Source of the DNA: QHXW01 sp963847515
GTDB taxonomy: Bacteria; Acidobacteriota; Terriglobia; Bryobacterales; Bryobacteraceae
Length of the DNA stretch: 64,000 bases
Assembly (NCBI GenBank): GCA_963847515.1
Contig: CAWKAA010000004.1
Span: 124,001 to 188,000 of the forward strand
Reading direction: 5' to 3'
Numbering within the stretch: the stretch's first letter is position 1; every line of letters begins with the position of its first letter. The position numbers and the translations under genes are program-made. The notes beneath the pieces are model-generated. The model was given only the letters and a program-made list of their open reading frames with translations, was not told the DNA's origin and did not search any database. Positions 1-9,249 of the stretch are shown piece after piece.

Positions 1-134
1 CGCATCGTAGTGGTCTTCCCGGCGCCGTTAGGACCAAGAAAACCAACGATTTGCCCCTTCTCCACCTCAAATGAAATGTCATTGACGGCAAGCGTGCGCG
101 CGTATCGCTTCGTCAGACCTTCGACTTTAATCAT
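1..134 (-). CDS. ABC transporter ATP-binding protein, N-terminal part (cut by window edge)
   Basis: Only the first 44 or so residues are in the window. They begin MIKVEGLTKRYARTLAVND and run into a Walker A motif, GPNGAGKTTT, at about residues 34-43. This is the usual start of an ABC-2 type nucleotide-binding subunit that powers export across the inner membrane. The start ATG is at 134-132. The partner permease and the substrate lie outside the window, so the transported compound cannot be named. The family call rests on Walker A and its spacing from the start. Confidence 0.85.
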   Translation of the reverse strand, partial: MIKVEGLTKRYARTLAVNDISFEVEKGQIVGFLGPNGAGKTTTM

Positions 135-317
135 AGAGAGTCACTTGCCGAAAACAGCGAACCTGCCAAAAGGGCATCAGGAGATGCCGGCATAAGGCAC
201 CGGTCGCAAAACGAAAAATATATTGAAATTTCATGATAGGAACCACCGGCGAGGGTTGTCAAATCCGGCCGGCGGCTGGAGTTGTTGAGATTTTCACGTT
301 TCCAGACCCACTAGCCC

Positions 318-2152
318 ATGTTGTATATCCTCCACTGTGTAATATCGCAGGCAGACGTGTGGGTGGCGGAATGTCTGGTTCCGCTGGCGCTCTGGGTGCT
401 TCTCAACGGCCTGGACGACCTGGTGCTCGTCATCGCATGCGCCCGCTCCTGGCTGGCTGCCGAGTTTTCCGGGCGAGCGCAATTTCGCCGTCCCTCGGAA
501 TCCGAGCTCGATTCCACGCCGCAGAAGCGCATCGCCGTTTTCGTGCCGCTGTGGAAGGAGCACCGCGTCATCCAGAAGATGGTAGAGCACAACATCAAAG
601 CCAACCATTACCGCAACTGGGATATCTTCATTGGCGCCTATCCGAACGATGCGCCCACGCTTGCGGCCATCCGCGAGGCCACCAAGCAGGTCAAGAATGT
701 TCACATGGCCGTATGTCCGCACGACGGCCCCACTTCGAAAGCCGACAACCTCAATTGGATCTATCAGCGCCTGCTGCTCATGGAAGAAAAGGAGGGGATC
801 CATTTCGACATCATCATGACTCATGATGCCGAAGACATCATCCATCCGGATTCTTTGCGCTGGATCAATTATTTCGCTGAAAAATACGACATGGTGCAGA
901 TTCCCGTGCTGGCGCTGCCCACGCCGGCGCTCGAGCTGACGCATGGCGTCTACTGCGACGAGTTCGCCGAATTCCAAATGAAGGATCTACGCGCTCGTCA
1001 GGCGCTAGGCGGCTTCATCCCATCTTGCGGTGTCGGGACCGGGTTCAAGAGCGAGGCACTCGAACGGCTGGCAGCCGCGCATTCCAACCGCATTTTCGAG
1101 CCCGTTTGCCTCACCGAAGACTACGAGAACGGATTCCGTATGCACCGGCTGGGTTGCTCGCAGTTCTTCGTGCCGGTGTATCGAGGCGATCCTAGCTTCA
1201 TGGCCACGCGCGAATACTTTCCGCGAAAGTTCCGGGCGGCGGTGCGCCAGCGGACGCGCTGGATCACCGGGATCGCGCTGCAATCCTGGCAGCGGCATGG
1301 CTGGCGCGACACCGCCGCACAGCTCTACTGGTTCTGGCGCGACCGCAAGGGATTGGTTGGCAATCTGGCGGCGCCGCTCTCCAACGTTCTGTTTGTCTAT
1401 GGGGCAGCTACGTGGCTGTGGAGCCAGCACTCGGGTGGTCCCTGGGGTTTGGCGCACGTTGCGCAGAACCCGATTCCTGCGTTACTGGTTCTTCGGCACA
1501 CTAGGTCTGCAATTGTTCCATATGGGGATCCGCACGTTCTGCAGCGCCCGGATCTACGGATGGCGGTTTGCAACTGCCGTGCCCCTTCGCGCCATCTGGG
1601 GAAACTGGATCAACTGTTTCGCTACCGTGATGGCGTACTACCGCTACTTTTCAGCGGTTTGGCGCGGCCGCCCGCTAGTGTGGTTGAAAACTGAGCATGC
1701 CTATCCCAGCCGTGCCGCGCTGATCGAGAACAAACAGAAGCTGGGCGAGGTGCTCGTCTGGTGCCAGTATCTGGCTCCTGAAGATCTGGAGGTAGCGCTC
1801 GCCGTGAAGCCTGCCGGTGTCCGGCTGGGAGATTACCTCGTGGAACAGGGCAAGATCACAGTCGCCGATCTTTACGAAGCCTTGAGCCTGCAGCAGAACC
1901 TGCCGTACGGAAAGCCCCGTCCGGAAGCCGTTTCCCGCCCCGTCACCCGCTCACTGCCCGCTGAAGTAGCCAAACGTTGGAGAGTGCTTCCGTACAAGGT
2001 CGCCGCCGGCTACCTGTTTGTTGCGGGGTCGGAGCTTGCCGTCGGACGCGATGCACGACGATCTGCGGAAATTCTCTTCGCTCGAGATCCGGTTTCATCT
2101 GGTGACGCCGACGGAATTCGAGGAACTGGCGCAGGAATATTTGCCGCAGTAA
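318..2152 (+). CDS. NfrB-like membrane glycosyltransferase (GT2) with C-terminal MshEN-type domain, frameshifted
   Basis: The N-terminus has a hydrophobic stretch at about residues 18-45, then a GT2 core. Visible motifs are the substrate-binding TSKADNLNW, the metal-binding HDAEDIIHP, the acceptor TEDYENG and a QRTRW motif of processive synthases. The reading frame breaks near 1480, and continues in another frame with membrane segments and a C-terminal MshEN-like domain (YLAPEDLEVAL, GDYLVEQGKIT). A second break near 2036 restores a plausible end, EELAQEYLPQ, with stop at 2150-2152. This order matches proteins called phage N4 adsorption protein B/NfrB, which in other bacteria work in exopolysaccharide secretion. 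Both breaks fall inside conserved sequence, so sequencing indels are as likely as real inactivation. Confidence 0.75.
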
Positions 2153-2186
2153 AGCTTATCCAAGACAGTAATGTATACCTTCTAAC

Positions 2187-2691
2187 ATGAAGGTATTGAA
2201 GTCGGCTCATGTAGATATCAAGGTGGCGGACGAAGTGTTCATTGCCACCGCCCTTCTGCATCGGGAGAATCCTCAACATTCGGATTTCACCATCAGTGAG
2301 ATCGTCGAGCGGGCGGCCAAGGAAAACCTGTTCGGGGAATTGCGGCCGGGCGTACGCGTGCACGCCTCCCTGCATTGTGTCGCGAATCGAGCTCCAAACC
2401 CGGGACGTTACCGGATGCTTTATGCGACGGGGGACCGAAATCGCAGACTTCTTGCGCGCCGGAGACGCGTATCATCCTGACAGAACCGGAAAGATATGGC
2501 CGGAGCCCGACGCTGTTCCTCCGAAGTATGCCGAGCTGATTAGCTGGGCTAAGCAACAGTACGGGAAAGCAAGCCCGCACCAAACCCGCTGGCTGGATGG
2601 AGTTTTTCAGATGCGCGGGCTCGGACGCGAATTGTGGCGCGGCGAGGATCCCGATGAGTACGTGCGTAAGCTCCGGGAGAACTGGGGTTGA
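2187..2691 (+). CDS. Conserved hypothetical protein, possible antitoxin partner of the PIN gene, frameshifted
   Basis: The first frame (MKVLKSAHVDIKVADEVFIAT to about residue 87) joins, after a break near 2450, to a second frame that carries FLRAGDAYHPDRTGKIWPE and ends DEYVRKLRENWG at 2691. Together they give about 168 residues, a soluble and mostly charged protein. The stop TGA overlaps the TTG start of the PIN-domain gene that follows. Such coupling is typical of antitoxin-toxin pairs, so an antitoxin role is inferred from position only. No DNA-binding fold is obvious. I do not recognise the family with confidence. Confidence 0.55.
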
Positions 2692-3117
2692 GCCGAATCT
2701 TTTTCGACACGAACCTGTTTATCTATTTACTGGAGGACAGCGGAGAGACCGGGGCGCGGGTCGAATGACCTTGTGCAGCGAATTTCCGAACAGGCGCGAC
2801 GACCTGCTGACCTCGACGCTCAGCCTTGCGGAGGTTTTGGTCAAGCCGGTGTCGGCGGGAGATGTCGCATGGGCGGACCGCTACGAGAAATTGCTGAGTA
2901 CTCCGGGCGTTTCGGTCCTGGCCTTCGACCGATCCTGTGCCCGAATCTTCGCTCAGATCCGCCAGGACAAGACGGTCGTCGCCGCCCGATGCCATCCAAC
3001 TCTCTTGTGCCGCTAGCGCTAAATGCGACCTCTTCATTACCAATGACGAGCGGCTGAGCCGGAAAGACGGTGCCCGGAATTCAGTTCATCACCTCGCTAG
3101 AGCGGGCGTTCATCTGA
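2688..3117 (+). CDS. PIN-domain ribonuclease toxin (VapC-like), frameshifted
   Basis: The TTG start at 2688 gives MSRIFFDTNLFIYLLEDS, the usual first strand of a PIN domain with its first acidic residue (D in FFDTN). After a break near 2765 the second frame has LTSTLSLAEVLVKPV with the conserved Glu. A third frame near 2985 has PPDAIQLSCA and LFITNDERLS, which hold the last two acidic sites. A further shift near 3068 gives the normal ending PGIQFITSLERAFI. PIN toxins cut RNA in a metal-dependent way. Three shifts in about 430 bp mean that no full product can be made as read. The cause could be decay or base-calling error. Confidence 0.65.
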
Positions 3118-3171
3118 TCCCGTGACTTAACCCCCGCGCTCGCGACGTGCGGTACACTCGTTCCGATCAGC

Positions 3172-5411
3172 ATGAAAAACCTGGCGCGAATTTTGCTTCT
3201 GCTGCGGTGTGCTTCTTGTCGCGGAGCCCGCCGCGGACTCCCCGGTATTGCAGGGTTTCTCCGCCCGACTCCGCTACTAGCGAGCGGGCCTGGGAGTCGA
3301 AATTCAAAGCGGTTCCCAATACGGAGCGCTCCGTGAGTATATGCAACGGCTCTCCGCACGCCCGCACCACGTCGGCTCGCCGTATGACAAGGAGAACGCC
3401 GAGTGGATTCTCGCGAAGTTCAAGGAGTGGGGGCTGAACGCGCAGATCGAAAACTTCGATGTGTTGTTCCCGACGCCCCGCGAGCGCGCAGTGGAGCTTC
3501 TGGAGCCGGTGCGATTCACCGCCAGGCTGGAAGAGCCGCCAGTGACGGGCGATCCCACTTCGAACCAGCAGAAGCGAGCAGCTTCCCAGCTATAACGCAT
3601 ACTCCATCGACGGTGATGTCACGGCCCCGCTGGTCTACGTGAATTACGGAGTTCCGGCCGATTACGAGGAGCTCGATCAGCTGGGCGTCGCAGTGAAAGG
3701 CGCGATCGTAATCGCGCGCTACGGAGGATCGTGGCGGGGCATCAAGCCGAAAGTGGCGGCCGAGCACGGCGCGGTAGGCTGCATCATTTATTCCGATCCG
3801 CACGAGGACGGCTATTTCCAGGGCGAGGTATTTCCGCAGGGCGCGTGGCGGCCGCGCGATGGCGTGCAGCGCGGCAGCGTCATGGACATGCCGATTTATC
3901 CCGGCGACCCTCTGACGCCCGGCGTGGGAGCGACCGAAGGCGCAAAACGGTTGCCCATCAGCGAGGCGAAAACCATCACCAAGATTCCCGTGCTGCCGAT
4001 TTCCTACGCCGATGCGCAACCTTTGCTCGCGGCGTTGAAAGGCCCGGTCGCGCCGGCAAACTGGCGGGGAGCGCTGCCCATCACTTATCACGTCGGGCCC
4101 GGTCCCGCGAAGGTTCATCTGAAAGTCAAATCGAACTGGGACACGAAGCGGCTCTATGATGTGATCGCCCGCATACCCGGGAAGGAGGAGTCTGATGTCT
4201 GGGTCGTTCGCGGCAATCATCACGACGCATGGGTCAACGGCGCCGAAGATCCGGTGTCGGCGGCCGTTGCCGAGATGGAGGAAGCGCGCGGTCTGGCGGA
4301 GCTGATGAAGCAGGGCTGGCAGCCGAAGCGCACCATCATCTACTGCTTGTGGGACGGGGAAGAAGAAGGCCTGCTCGGTTCGACGGAGTGGGCCGAAGCA
4401 CACGCCGGCGAGTTGCGCCAGCATGCGGCCGTTTATATCAACATCGACGGTAACGGCCGCGGGTTTCTGCAGATGGGCGGCTCGCACTCGCTCGAGAAGT
4501 TCATGAACGGCGTCGCCAAGGACAGCCAGGATCCCGAGAAGGATTACCCGGTTTGGAAACGGCTTCGGCTGTAGCAGATTGCGACGCGCGCGCGGCGAGA
4601 GCGGGACAAGATTCGCAAACCGTGCCGACCTGCGAATGGGAGCGCTCGGTTCGGGCTCGGATTACACGGCTTTTCTCGATCACCTCGGGATCGCATCGCT
4701 CAATCTGGGCTACGGCGGCGAGGATGGCGGCGGCATCTACCATTCCATTTATGACGATTTCTACTGGTACACGCATTTCGCCGATACCGATTTCCGTTAC
4801 GGTCGCGCGCTGTCGCAGACCGTCGGCATGGCAGTGATGCGGCTGGCGGATGCGGACCTGCTGCCCTACGATTTCGCCGACTTCACCGACACGATTCAGA
4901 AGTATGTGGAAGAACTGGAAAAGCTTTGGAAAACGAAGAGCGACGAGATCAAGGAGCGCAACAAGGAGATCGAGGAGGGCGTGTATGTGGCGATCGCCGA
5001 TCCGAAGAAGATACTCGTGCCGCCGAAAGCTGAAGAGATTCCGCCGTTCCTGAACTTCGCGCCGTTACGCAATGGCCTGGAGAAGTTGAAGGTCAGTCCG
5101 CACGCTACGACAAGGCAGTGCAGAACCTGGCGCTGGGCCAGAAGCCGCTGGATGCGCTGAATCAGAAGTTGGCAAGGGTGGAGCGCGCGCTGACGCTGCC
5201 GGATGGTCTTCCGGGCCGCCCGTGGTTTACGCACCAGATCTATGCCCCGGGAATGTACACAGGCTATGGCGTGAAGACCATTCCTGGCGTGCGAGAGGCG
5301 ATCGAGCAGAAGAACTGGAAGCAAGCGGACGAACAGATTGTCCGGGCGGGGAAGGTGCTGGAGAATGAAGCGGGGGCTATCGAAGAGATCGCGGGGGAGA
5401 TGGAAAGGTAA
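3172..5411 (+). CDS. M28 family metallopeptidase, glutamate carboxypeptidase II/PSMA-like, frameshifted
   Basis: The ATG at 3172 opens with a likely signal peptide (MKNLARILLLL). The body is spread over frames: YMQRLSARPHHVGSPYDKEN (from 3341), a protease-associated domain (GVAVKGAIVIARYGG, from 3639), the catalytic M28 core with zinc ligands and catalytic Glu in RGNHHDAWVNGAEDP and GEEEGLLGSTEW, then GSGSDYTAFLDHLGI and YHSIYDDFYW (from 4579), and the C-terminal helical dimerisation domain (from 5118). The order and length, about 740 residues, match exported PSMA-like peptidases. At least five frame changes are needed. Conserved motifs are intact on both sides of each break, which favours sequencing indels or very recent decay. 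Confidence 0.75.
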
Positions 5412-5414
5412 AAA

Positions 5415-5443
5415 CAGGTGCCAGGTGTTAGGTGCCAGATGTC
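5415..5443. repeat. Heptamer array, CAGGTGY-type
   Basis: Four imperfect 7-bp units in a row: CAGGTGC, CAGGTGT, TAGGTGC, CAGATGT, followed by CAG. It lies just after the M28 peptidase stop and is followed by AAACAT, as is the related array at 6018-6052. The two arrays flank the Uma2 gene as direct repeats. Confidence 0.8.
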
Positions 5444-5460
5444 AGTAAACATCGCGCGGG

Positions 5461-5991
5461 TTACTCCAAGAGTGCCCGCACCGAAAGTTGAAATCCTGGA
5501 AGGAGGTTGCGGGCTTCTAGAGTGTCATCGATGCCAAGGGTGCGGATGGTTTTGTCCGGCGTGTGAATCTCGATCTGGCGGGAACGAGGATAGACCACCC
5601 ACACGACCGAGGTTCCTGCACTCAAGTACTGCTGGATCTTCTCGCGAAGGTCGGAGGCATCGTCGCCTGGTGAGACGATCTCCACAGCCAGGTCCGGCCC
5701 ACCCTCGAAATACTCATCAGGGTTCTGAATCCGGGCTTGGCGGACGAAGGAAAGGTCCGGACCGCGGACGGTATGCGGCGTGAGGCGATAGCCGGATTCG
5801 GTGAATACACCACCCAGGTTGCGAGCCATGACAAATTCGTGAAGCGCCGAACAGAGTCTGACCTGGCCGTCTCCGTGTCTCGGCTTCGGCGGCGGCATAA
5901 CGATGAGCTCCCCTTCATTCAGCTCGTGCTTCATGCCATCGTCGGGCAGGGCGGCGAATTCCTCAACAGACAAGACGGTCTTGGGTGTCAT
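5461..5991 (-). CDS. Uma2 family (DUF820) putative endonuclease
   Basis: 176 residues, intact. The PD-(D/E)XK-like core is visible: ELNEGELIVMPPPKP near the N-terminus, PDLSFV, then PDLAVEIVSPGDD followed by a conserved Lys in LREKIQQY, and VVWVVYPRSRQIEIH. Uma2 proteins are common in cyanobacteria, Chloroflexi and acidobacteria, often in many copies. Their cellular target is unknown and the nuclease function is inferred from the fold. The gene stands alone on the minus strand between two arrays of 7-bp repeats and has no obvious operon partner. Confidence 0.85.
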   Translation of the reverse strand: MTPKTVLSVEEFAALPDDGMKHELNEGELIVMPPPKPRHGDGQVRLCSALHEFVMARNLGGVFTESGYRLTPHTVRGPDLSFVRQARIQNPDEYFEGGPDLAVEIVSPGDDASDLREKIQQYLSAGTSVVWVVYPRSRQIEIHTPDKTIRTLGIDDTLEARNLLPGFQLSVRALLE

Positions 5992-6017
5992 CGCGCGAGT
6001 CTTTTCCTATTTTAGTA

Positions 6018-6052
6018 CCAGGTACTAGGTTTCAGGTTCCAGGTTCCAGCAA
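6018..6052. repeat. Heptamer array, YYAGGTN-type
   Basis: Five 7-bp units: CCAGGTA, CTAGGTT, TCAGGTT, CCAGGTT, CCAGCAA, followed by ACAT. It sits upstream of the Uma2 gene start and is related in unit sequence and orientation to the array at 5415-5443. Confidence 0.8.
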
Positions 6053-6056
6053 ACAT

Positions 6057-6488
6057 CTACGTTGGTGGCGCGAAGAAACTGGTGGGGTCAAACGATGCTA
6101 CCCTCCACTTCTTCTTTGCCCGCTGCAGGCGGCATTTTACGGTTTCGCGGCGGCGCAACAGAGCGCCCGTTTCTTCTCGTGAGCGAATCTGCAGGAGCCA
6201 GTCGACCTGCACCGCGCGAGTTTGATCGTCGCCCTTGTCTTCAATCACATCGATAGCTGCGACGACTTCGTTTTGTTCCACCAGCGCCACGATGTCTCGC
6301 TGCAACTTCTCGTAGTCGGGCATGGAATGGTCGACATGATCCAGAAAAGCGAGGCCGTTTCCTTCGCTGAGCGCCGAGGCCAAAGCCGTGAACAGATCCA
6401 GAACCTCCTGCTCTGTTGCGGCCAGCAGGGGGGCCGCGAGTGCCGCAAGGAAGGCACGCCGGTCGATGTCACGTGCGGTAGCTGGCAT
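6057..6488 (-). CDS. Hypothetical protein with Tat-like N-terminus
   Basis: I chose the ATG at 6488, which gives 143 residues starting MPATARDIDRRAFLAALAAPLLAA. This is a twin-arginine-type or ordinary signal peptide. A longer upstream reading would run through argJ coding sequence and is not supported. The mature part (EVLDLFTALASALSEGNG, FLDHVDHSMPDYEKLQRDIVALVEQ) resembles small exported acidobacterial proteins with an NTF2/SnoaL-like size and helical start, but no catalytic residues can be assigned. It overlaps the end of argJ by 20 bp and is probably co-transcribed with it. Confidence 0.6.
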   Translation of the reverse strand: MPATARDIDRRAFLAALAAPLLAATEQEVLDLFTALASALSEGNGLAFLDHVDHSMPDYEKLQRDIVALVEQNEVVAAIDVIEDKGDDQTRAVQVDWLLQIRSREETGALLRRRETVKCRLQRAKKKWRVASFDPTSFFAPPT

Positions 6489-7647
6489 TGATCCGAATGT
6501 AGCCTTCGGTGAGATCGCACGTCCAGAATCGCGCACTGCCCTTTCCCCTACCGCGAATCTGGAACCGGATGGAGCACTCGGCCTGATCGAGCTTGCTCTT
6601 GAGATCACTGTCGGAGAAGCGCGCGGCCACCCCGCTCCGGCATACGGTTACGCCCTGCAGAGCGATATCGACTTTCGCCGGATCGAAGATCACACCCGCG
6701 TTTCCGGCCGCCGAGAGAATCCGGCCCCAGTTGGGATCGCTTCCAGCGATTGCTGTCTTGACGAGTGGCGAATTCGCTATGGCGCGAGCAATGTGCGCTG
6801 CGGCGTCAGGATTAGCCGCGCCCGATACATCGATGGTCACCAGCTTTTTTGCGCCCTCGCCGTCGCGCGCGATTTGCCGCGCCAGTGTTTCCATGACAAT
6901 GGCCACGCCTTCTTCGAACGCCGCGAACTCTTTGGGGTCGGGCCGCACGCCGGAGCAGCCGTTGGCCATCAAAACCAGAGTGTCGTTTGTTGACGTATCG
7001 CCATCTACCGAGATCCGGTTATAGCTGCGCTCGTTGACGCGCGCCAGAATCCCGCGGAGCTTCGCCACCGGGATATTGGCATCAGTCAGGACGAATCCGA
7101 GCGTGGTGGCCATGCGCGGCTGAATCATTCCGGAGCCCTTGGTCATCCCGGCGATGCGCACCGTTCCGCGGCGGAGTTTCATTTCACCGAAAGCTTCTTT
7201 CGGTACCAGGTCCGTGGTCATGATGGCGTGCGCCACGTCGCTGAAGCGGTCTTCGGCGAGCCCCGCCAATAGCTGCGGCAGCGCTTTCTCGATCAGGCCA
7301 AAATCCAGTTCGACGCCGATGACGCCGGTCGAGGCCGCGAGAACCTGCGTGGGCGGCAGCTTGAGCTGCCTGGCCACTGCGCGGCAGGAAGCCAGCGCCA
7401 CGCGGTCGCCGGTGCGCGTGGCGCAGTTGGCATTGCCTGCATTCACCAGGATGGCGCCCACTTGGCCGCGCGACGCCCGCAGGTGCTGGCGGCAGAGCTT
7501 CACAGGAGCCGCTTGTACTCGGTTCTGGGTGAAGACGGCGGCAGCGGCCGCCGGGACTCCGGACACAATGAGCGCCAGATCGTCACGCGCCTCGCGGCGA
7601 ATCCCCGCATACGTGGCGGAGTAGCGGTAGCCAAGCGGCAGATTCAA
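6469..7647 (-). CDS. argJ: Bifunctional glutamate N-acetyltransferase/amino-acid acetyltransferase ArgJ
   Basis: 392 residues from a TTG start at 7647-7645. The TTG shares bases with the fmt stop TGA (AATTGAAT), so translation is probably coupled. ArgJ moves the acetyl group from N-acetylornithine to glutamate in the arginine cycle. The self-cleavage site is clear: GMTKGSGMIQPRMATTLGF, with cleavage expected between Ala and Thr to give the alpha and beta chains. Other hallmarks are SVDGDTSTNDT and GSDPNWGRILSAAGNAG near the C-terminus. The longer open frame upstream of the TTG is only an overlap with fmt in another frame. Intact. Confidence 0.93.
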   Translation of the reverse strand: MNLPLGYRYSATYAGIRREARDDLALIVSGVPAAAAAVFTQNRVQAAPVKLCRQHLRASRGQVGAILVNAGNANCATRTGDRVALASCRAVARQLKLPPTQVLAASTGVIGVELDFGLIEKALPQLLAGLAEDRFSDVAHAIMTTDLVPKEAFGEMKLRRGTVRIAGMTKGSGMIQPRMATTLGFVLTDANIPVAKLRGILARVNERSYNRISVDGDTSTNDTLVLMANGCSGVRPDPKEFAAFEEGVAIVMETLARQIARDGEGAKKLVTIDVSGAANPDAAAHIARAIANSPLVKTAIAGSDPNWGRILSAAGNAGVIFDPAKVDIALQGVTVCRSGVAARFSDSDLKSKLDQAECSIRFQIRGRGKGSARFWTCDLTEGYIRINASYRT

Positions 7648-8579
7648 TTCGTCTCTTCTCCCAAGATTTCGTTTTCGCGCAGTCGCTGGCCGTTGGCAAA
7701 CGCGTCGGCATCCATGCGCTTGCGCCCTTCCATTTGCACCTCGACCAATTGCAGCACACTGCCGGACCCGCACGCCACGCGGAATCCAGCGCCTTTGAGC
7801 AGTTGCCCGGGCGCGAGCGTGGTCCTCTCGCCGGCAAGGCGCGCCTGCCAGATATGCAACAGCTGTCCGCGAAATTGCGTGTAGGCTCCGGGCCACGGCA
7901 GCAATCCGCGGACCCGATTGTGAACTGTTGAGGCCGCGGCGGCCCAGGCAATGGCGCCGGTTTCTTTTTTCAGGATCGGTGCGAAGGTTGCCTGTGCGTC
8001 GTCTTGTGGGCGCGGGGTGATGGCGCCGCGCGCCAAGCCATCGAGCGTTTCCATCAGAACGCCGGCGCCCATGACCGCCAGGCGCTCGCTGAGCTCGATG
8101 GCCGTCTCGTCAGGCCCAATCAGAGTCTCGCGCGCCAGTAAGATATCGCCGGTATCGAGCCCCGCATTGATCTGCATGGTGGTGACACCGGTGCGGGTCT
8201 CGCCGTTAGCGATGGCCCACTGGACGGGGGCTGCTCCGCGATACTTCGGCAGCAAAGACGCATGCACATTGACGATCCCGCGCGGTGCGATATCAATCAC
8301 GGATTGCGGAATGATTTGCCCGTAACCCACCACCACCATGATCTCCGGGGAAAGTGCTACGAGGTGCGCCTGCGCTTCAGGGCGCCGAATCCGCTCCGGC
8401 TGGTAAACCGGGATGCCCAGGTTCTGCGCCGTCTGCTTGACCGGTGAGGCCGACAACTCTTGGCCGCGGCCTTTCGGGCGGTCCGGCTGTGTCACGACCG
8501 AAACGATGTCGTGCTTTGCGGCGAGTGACTCCAAGGTGGGTACGGCGAAAGCGGGCGTGCCCAGGAAGACGAGGCGCAT
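7644..8579 (-). CDS. fmt: Methionyl-tRNA formyltransferase
   Basis: 311 residues from ATG at 8579. It starts MRLVFLGTPAFAVPTLESL, has the formyl-donor site and catalytic segment VNVHASLLPKYRGAAPVQWAI, INAGLDTGDIL, and a C-terminal OB-like domain. It formylates initiator Met-tRNA, and it lies just downstream of def, which later removes the formyl group from finished proteins. No Shine-Dalgarno is visible before the start: the upstream sequence is the end of the GGCAAAA inverted repeat. An alternative start at 8612 would fall inside that repeat and is less likely. Confidence 0.93.
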   Translation of the reverse strand: MRLVFLGTPAFAVPTLESLAAKHDIVSVVTQPDRPKGRGQELSASPVKQTAQNLGIPVYQPERIRRPEAQAHLVALSPEIMVVVGYGQIIPQSVIDIAPRGIVNVHASLLPKYRGAAPVQWAIANGETRTGVTTMQINAGLDTGDILLARETLIGPDETAIELSERLAVMGAGVLMETLDGLARGAITPRPQDDAQATFAPILKKETGAIAWAAAASTVHNRVRGLLPWPGAYTQFRGQLLHIWQARLAGERTTLAPGQLLKGAGFRVACGSGSVLQLVEVQMEGRKRMDADAFANGQRLRENEILGEETN

Positions 8580-8584
8580 TAGAA

Positions 8585-8622
8585 AAGGCAAAAGGCAAAG
8601 GGCAAAAGGCAAAAGGCAAAAG
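8585..8622. repeat. Left arm of 38-bp perfect inverted repeat made of GGCAAAA heptamers
   Basis: The arm is an array of 7-bp units (AAAAGGC with one AAAGGGC variant). Its exact reverse complement lies at 8688-8725. The 65-bp spacer contains another short palindrome, GGCGCCTTCGGCGCC. In the def-fmt transcript the arms could pair into a 38-bp stem. Confidence 0.9.
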
Positions 8623-8687
8623 TAGATTTGGACTGGGCGCCTTCGGCGCCGGCATATTCCAATTTGTGAAGAACGACAGCAGGCAAC

Positions 8688-8725
8688 CTTTTGCCTTTTG
8701 CCTTTTGCCCTTTGCCTTTTGCCTT
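8688..8725. repeat. Right arm of 38-bp perfect inverted repeat made of GGCAAAA heptamers
   Basis: Exact reverse complement of 8585-8622, including the position of the single variant unit (GCCCTTT in place of GCCTTTT). It ends 5 bp before the def stop codon. Confidence 0.9.
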
Positions 8726-8730
8726 CCCTC

Positions 8731-9246
8731 TCACGGCCACTCCCCTGCCTTTATCAGCTTTTTCACTTTCCGCTTGATGAGGTCCCGCTTCAGTGCGCTG
8801 ATGTGCTTGATGTAAAGCTTGCCGTGCAAGTGATCGATCTCGTGCTGGAACGCGCGCGCCAGCAGATCTTCGCCGCTCATTTCGAACCACTCGCCTTTAG
8901 CGTTCTGCGCCCGAACGGTGACCCGTTTGCCGCGTGTGACCTGCTCGCGGAAACCCGGAATGCTAAGGCAGCCTTCTTCGCCCTTTTGTTTGCCTTCTAC
9001 CTTCAGGATTTTCGGGTTGATCAGCACCAGCTTCTCTTCGGGTTTCTCGCCTACCGAGGTATCGATCACGGCGATCTTGCGCGAGATACCGATCTGCGGC
9101 GCCGCCAGGCCCACGCCCTTAGCCGCATACATCGATTCGAACATGTCCTCAACGAGTTGATGCAGCTCCGGCGTGTCGAATTCGGCGACAGTGTCGGCTT
9201 CGCGTTCGAGTACCGGGTCGAACAATCTCACGATGGGATAAACCAT
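8731..9246 (-). CDS. def: Peptide deformylase
   Basis: 171 residues, intact. The three deformylase motifs are present: GVGLAAPQIG, EGCLSIPG with the metal-ligand Cys, and FQHEIDHLHG (HEXXH) with the two His ligands and catalytic Glu. It removes the N-formyl group from new proteins in the cytoplasm. It is followed on the same strand by fmt and argJ and starts right after the end of aroC. The C-terminal tail is basic (RDLIKRKVKKLIKAG). Confidence 0.95.
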   Translation of the reverse strand: MVYPIVRLFDPVLEREADTVAEFDTPELHQLVEDMFESMYAAKGVGLAAPQIGISRKIAVIDTSVGEKPEEKLVLINPKILKVEGKQKGEEGCLSIPGFREQVTRGKRVTVRAQNAKGEWFEMSGEDLLARAFQHEIDHLHGKLYIKHISALKRDLIKRKVKKLIKAGEWP

Positions 9247-9249
9247 AGT

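Noticed and set aside
8585..8725. A CRISPR-like look of the repeated GGCAAAA units.
   Set aside because: Units are 7 bp with no spacers of constant length, and there are no cas genes.
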